Part shown: positions 60,721 through 64,000 of the stretch, piece by piece
How positions within the stretch are numbered: the stretch's first letter is position 1
Layout: the number at the start of each line of letters is the position of its first letter
Assembly: GCA_022747635.1 (NCBI GenBank)
Contig: JAKTNV010000674.1
Coordinates: 19,550 to 83,549 of the forward strand
Length of the DNA: 64,000 bases
Origin: Hetaerina americana
Lineage: Eukaryota > Arthropoda > Insecta > Odonata > Calopterygidae
Reading direction: 5' to 3'
Notes under the pieces: model-generated
Told to the model about the DNA's origin: nothing
Seen by the model: only the letters and a program-made list of their open reading frames with translations
Database searches by the model: none
Program-made: the position numbers and the translations under genes

Positions 60721-63717
60721 CCTATTCCCTTGGCCCGGTGTATCAACGTGGATGGGACCGCTCTACGTTAGGATGGATGATGATGACGAAGGTCGTTCAA
60801 TTAGAGGTCAGTATGGTTAGATTTATTTTATGGAGCACCTCAGAATTACACGAGTGAATTAAATATTTTGCTTTAAATTTGTTTTGTACTAGTTTTAAGA
60901 ATAGTCTTTTGTTTCATCAAATTAAGAAAAGCTCAGATGAATAGCTCTTCAAAGTAAACTTCCCCCTAGTATACATAACCGAGGAATAGCAAAATATAGG
61001 AAAAGAGAGCTATGAAATGATAATATGTATCGATTAGGGGAAAATACGTTGTAGCCCGCTATCAGCTCATATTATTGGTGCATGATTAACCTTTAGGAAG
61101 CTCATAAACCTCACGTTGGAAATTTTGGACAACCAACGCTTCCCCTTAAAATATCACCGTAATGCAATTAAAGTGATACTATATAACTCTCCGCATTCAC
61201 CATTTCTCTATGTACTAAATGGTATATTTGGAAACATTTTCATTTCAATTGTAAATTATGTTTTTATTAGTCAGAAGTATTTATTAATAACTAAAAAAGT
61301 GTGATTCTTTGGCACTCCTAAAATTTAAGTTTAACATATACATAAATTGGAATCTCTTTATATGAAATAAAAAACCTAAAAATTATATCATTGTTATTTT
61401 TTTATCCCATCCCTTATATGCCAACTGTCCTTTTAAAATGACGCTCCTTTCATTAAAAATAAATCCCTTTACACCCAAAGTTTTCGTCACTAATGGAAAA
61501 AAAAACACTTAAACAATGACATTTCACTTTGATACAAAGTATGAAAAACTAGACAAAAACGTGTATTACTGAGTAACTGTTTTATGAAATGTTTATCTGT
61601 AGTAATATGTTGGATAAGATGTTTTATTTGTTTAAAGTTGATTGAAATTGAGTTTAGGGTTTTCACTATGGTCCTATTTAGCTTGTGAGTTTCATTAGTG
61701 AGATGACATCAAATATTGGTGAACTCAATGAAAATCTGATTTAATAAACCTCAAAAAATGAAAGATTTTGGCCAGCCAATAGAAACAACATAGCTTGGTC
61801 AACTTGAAATCAAAGCTGTTCTTTTAAAATTAAAATCCGTCTTTACAATTCATTTTTCCATTTGTAAAAATATTATATAAAAAAATTTGGAAATAAATGT
61901 ATGCTATTACTATGTATTTGTATAATTTTATTCGATATGAATATTATTATATCAAAAATCTTTTGCTTTTGCTTGTGGTGTTCTTGATAGTTTTTACTTG
62001 TGTTGTGAAATGTAGAAAAATCAATACGTGCACAAAGAATTAAAAATTATGTGCTCAGAACCCTATAATTCAGTCAAATATTGAAGATAAATAATTATTT
62101 GAATTAAATTATTGTAGCATGTATGTTTGGCTAAGCTTAATTGAAGGGAACAGGGATGCTAATGTGCTTCCGTCTGAAATAAATCCATCACATATAAACG
62201 CGCTCGCACATCGTATTAAGCAAACAAATCCAAGCAAATAATTTCATTTGCCACAAGATGTTGTATCAAGAAACCCAAATCCCGTGACTCCTTTTACGTC
62301 AATTAATCAACTTTTAACCTCTGTAGGCAAATTGATCAACAGAATAACGACCGCTAGGGCAGAATGCATCCGCCTGCTTTGCCCGCTCCACCGACACAAG
62401 CTTTTAGAAATGTTCGATGTGGGTAGCGTAAGATGGGACTTGGCAAGTGAATCCGGGAATGAAATAAGAGACGGGCATATTCATTGAGAAATATACAGAG
62501 TGTGGGAGGTATTGGAGGAAAAAAACAGAGTGAGTTGAGGCGAAATATGAATAAGAATATTCTGGAAGGAAGAAGATAGAGATAGCGAGGGAAAGAGAGG
62601 AGAAAGGTGTACACAAGGCAGAGAAGTGGAAAGATAAAACGAGTAAGGCCGAGGAATTCCGTGAACAAAGGGAATCCGGACGAAGACTATGAAGTCTGGG
62701 ATAACGTAGTGGCTGCGCATACGTATGCGAGGTGGAAGTCTGTGGAAGTTTTCGAAGGGATGAGTCGAAGGGCAAAGACGAGAAGATACCTTGAAATTGA
62801 TACGGGAGGAGGAAGGTAAGACGGGCAATTAAGATGGATTTTAATAAGCGCACGGTATGCTCTCGATTTCCGCTCAAAATTGGGTCTAATCCAGGTGATT
62901 GGTTGTGCAAAATGGCAAATTGATCCAGCTTAATTGAAAGTTAAATCAGATGATTATCAAGTAATGATTAGGGATATTTAACTGAGGACATTTTACATTC
63001 CGCATTTAGCATGTTTGTTTTTAATGAATGTAAATGGATTCTCTAATTAATTTATATACAATAATTGAAAACAAATGATTTCTTACAAAAAATCTTTACA
63101 GATTGAAGATTTTTATGAAGATCGAGGACATTTAAAGTGGTATGGTTCGAAAATCCTAGATTCATTAGGATTCCTATCAGATGTTTAAGCCAATTTTCAG
63201 AATTTCTTTTTAGGTATTTCATTAGCATCTAATTTACTAGTCTCTTAAATGGTGCACCGAGCTTGGATATTTGGAGCTATTGGAATACCTTCATCTTGGC
63301 ACTGAGATTTAATTTTTTATTTTAACCATCGTTGTCTTATGCCATTTACCATAAGGTTAACCATCTAATTTTGAAATGTAGGTAACAGGGGTAAGTGATT
63401 AATGGATACCAAATTAACTTATTTTTTTGGCATTCAATTATTACTAAATGCACGTTACTTAATTAAAAGGACCTCTCGGATTACCACATTAGTAAAAATG
63501 TTGTTCTAATTCGCTTTCCAAGGCTGAAAAGGAATGTAAGGATCAGACTAATACCGTCTAGTTTCCATAAACATTAGAAGTATAGTATGCTTAAATTATT
63601 ACTGATTTATAAAGAGATAAAAAACATCTCTCTACATTTGGACCTAAATAAGTAACAGAGATGTATACTTCATCAACTTAATTATATGAAATTCCAAAAT
63701 TGTTAGCCTAGCATTAA
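60721..63717. other. Stretch without recognised genes
   Basis: AT-rich until about 62.3 kb. A purine-rich block (AGAGAGGAGAAAGG-type runs) covers 62.45-62.82 kb; the long minus-strand frame there (168 codons) is Ser/Leu/Phe-rich and low-complexity. ACATATAAACGCGC near 62189 resembles a TATA box, but nothing around it confirms a promoter. Confidence 0.4.
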
Positions 63718-64000
63718 TACAGGGTTTCGTCCGGAAAATAAGTGTACTGATGTAGGCGCTCAGGGAAAGGAAGGGAAAGTTTAGTTACAGCTTTTACGAT
63801 ATCTTAGAGCTAGATATTCCTCAAGAATAGGACCCTTGTGGAGTCGATAGCACTTGTTCCAGCGGCGTTCCCATTCCTGGAACGCTCCCGCGAAGGCATC
63901 ATCGGGAACCTCTCGAAGACTCGTCGTCGACCTCTTCTCTGCCCTCCACGAACATCTTGTGCCACCGAAAGATCATGTTTCTGGACATGGCTGACTCCCC
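63718..64000 (-). mobile_element. Internally deleted mariner-like element, cut by the window end
   Basis: The inner end starts after TA at 63718-63719 with CAGGGTTTCGTCCGGAAAAT, a plausible terminal inverted repeat. On the minus strand the transposase C-terminus reads GAFQEWERRWNKCYRLHKG, ending with a stop at 63781-63783. Upstream (63910-64000) the N-terminal helix-turn-helix end is seen: MSRNMIFRWHKMFVEGREEV, with the start of a SRGS block. The two parts are joined in different frames with the catalytic domain missing. The other end of the element lies beyond the window. It differs in sequence from the other three mariners. Confidence 0.75.

Noticed and set aside
62354..62910. Overlapping minus-strand frames up to 168 codons
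   Set aside because: They arise from a purine-rich plus strand; the products are Ser/Leu/Phe-rich with no domain, and three frames are open at once.
1..64000. CRISPR arrays, tRNA and rRNA genes
   Set aside because: No regularly spaced repeats, cloverleaf-forming tRNA or rRNA sequence was seen, and the window is animal in character.

Overview
The window looks like nuclear DNA of an animal, most probably an arthropod. It is AT-rich, has no bacterial-style packed genes, operons or ribosome binding sites, and carries many (TA)n and A-rich simple repeats. Its recognisable content is almost entirely transposable elements of families common in arthropods: Jockey-like and RTE-like non-LTR retrotransposons, Penelope-like elements and mariner DNA transposons. 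The species cannot be named from the sequence. I recognise no conserved host protein-coding gene and no rRNA, tRNA gene or CRISPR array. The region reads as intergenic or intronic DNA with a few CpG-rich islands that could be promoters.

Layout. 1.0-1.45 kb: decayed 3' end of an RTE-like reverse transcriptase (minus). 2.7-14.0 kb: AT-rich unique sequence. 14.04-15.31 kb: a full-length but broken mariner (DD34D). 15.7-17.4 kb: RTE-like endonuclease half (minus). 18.57-19.33 kb: an internally deleted mariner with perfect 33-bp terminal inverted repeats and a TA duplication. CpG-rich islands lie near 20.4, 26.1, 35.1 and 57.9 kb. 28.69-31.92 kb: the best preserved element, a Jockey-like retrotransposon with an intact 891-codon ORF2, an overlapping ORF1 tail and an A-rich 3' end. 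32.6 kb: a 106-nt hairpin. 36.85-37.17 kb: a Penelope-type 3' tail with a hammerhead-like core. 46.8-47.2 kb and 63.7-64.0 kb: two more internally deleted mariner copies. 55.6-56.35 kb: a second deleted RTE copy. 59.7-60.7 kb: a decayed Penelope-like element with GIY-YIG endonuclease remains.

The most interesting locus is 50.25-51.09 kb. Two related ~205-212-bp foldback elements lie about 370 bp apart in the same orientation, each bounded by a 12-13-bp target-site duplication. Each has a ~42-44-nt head with conserved spacing, a 74-76-bp inverted repeat, and at the centre a hammerhead-ribozyme-like core: CTGANGA, a short stem, GAAA, a palindromic helix III and a UH cleavage site. The stems differ in sequence between copies but keep pairing. 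Related single-arm tails occur at 15.6 and 44.1 kb, and differently flanked versions of the core at 36.95 and 59.7 kb. They look like non-autonomous, Penelope-derived retrozyme-like elements in an inverted form.

The elements are independent insertions and not one pathway. The probable functional relation is that Penelope-like elements could have supplied the machinery for the short foldbacks, and intact mariners elsewhere could mobilise the deleted mariner copies.
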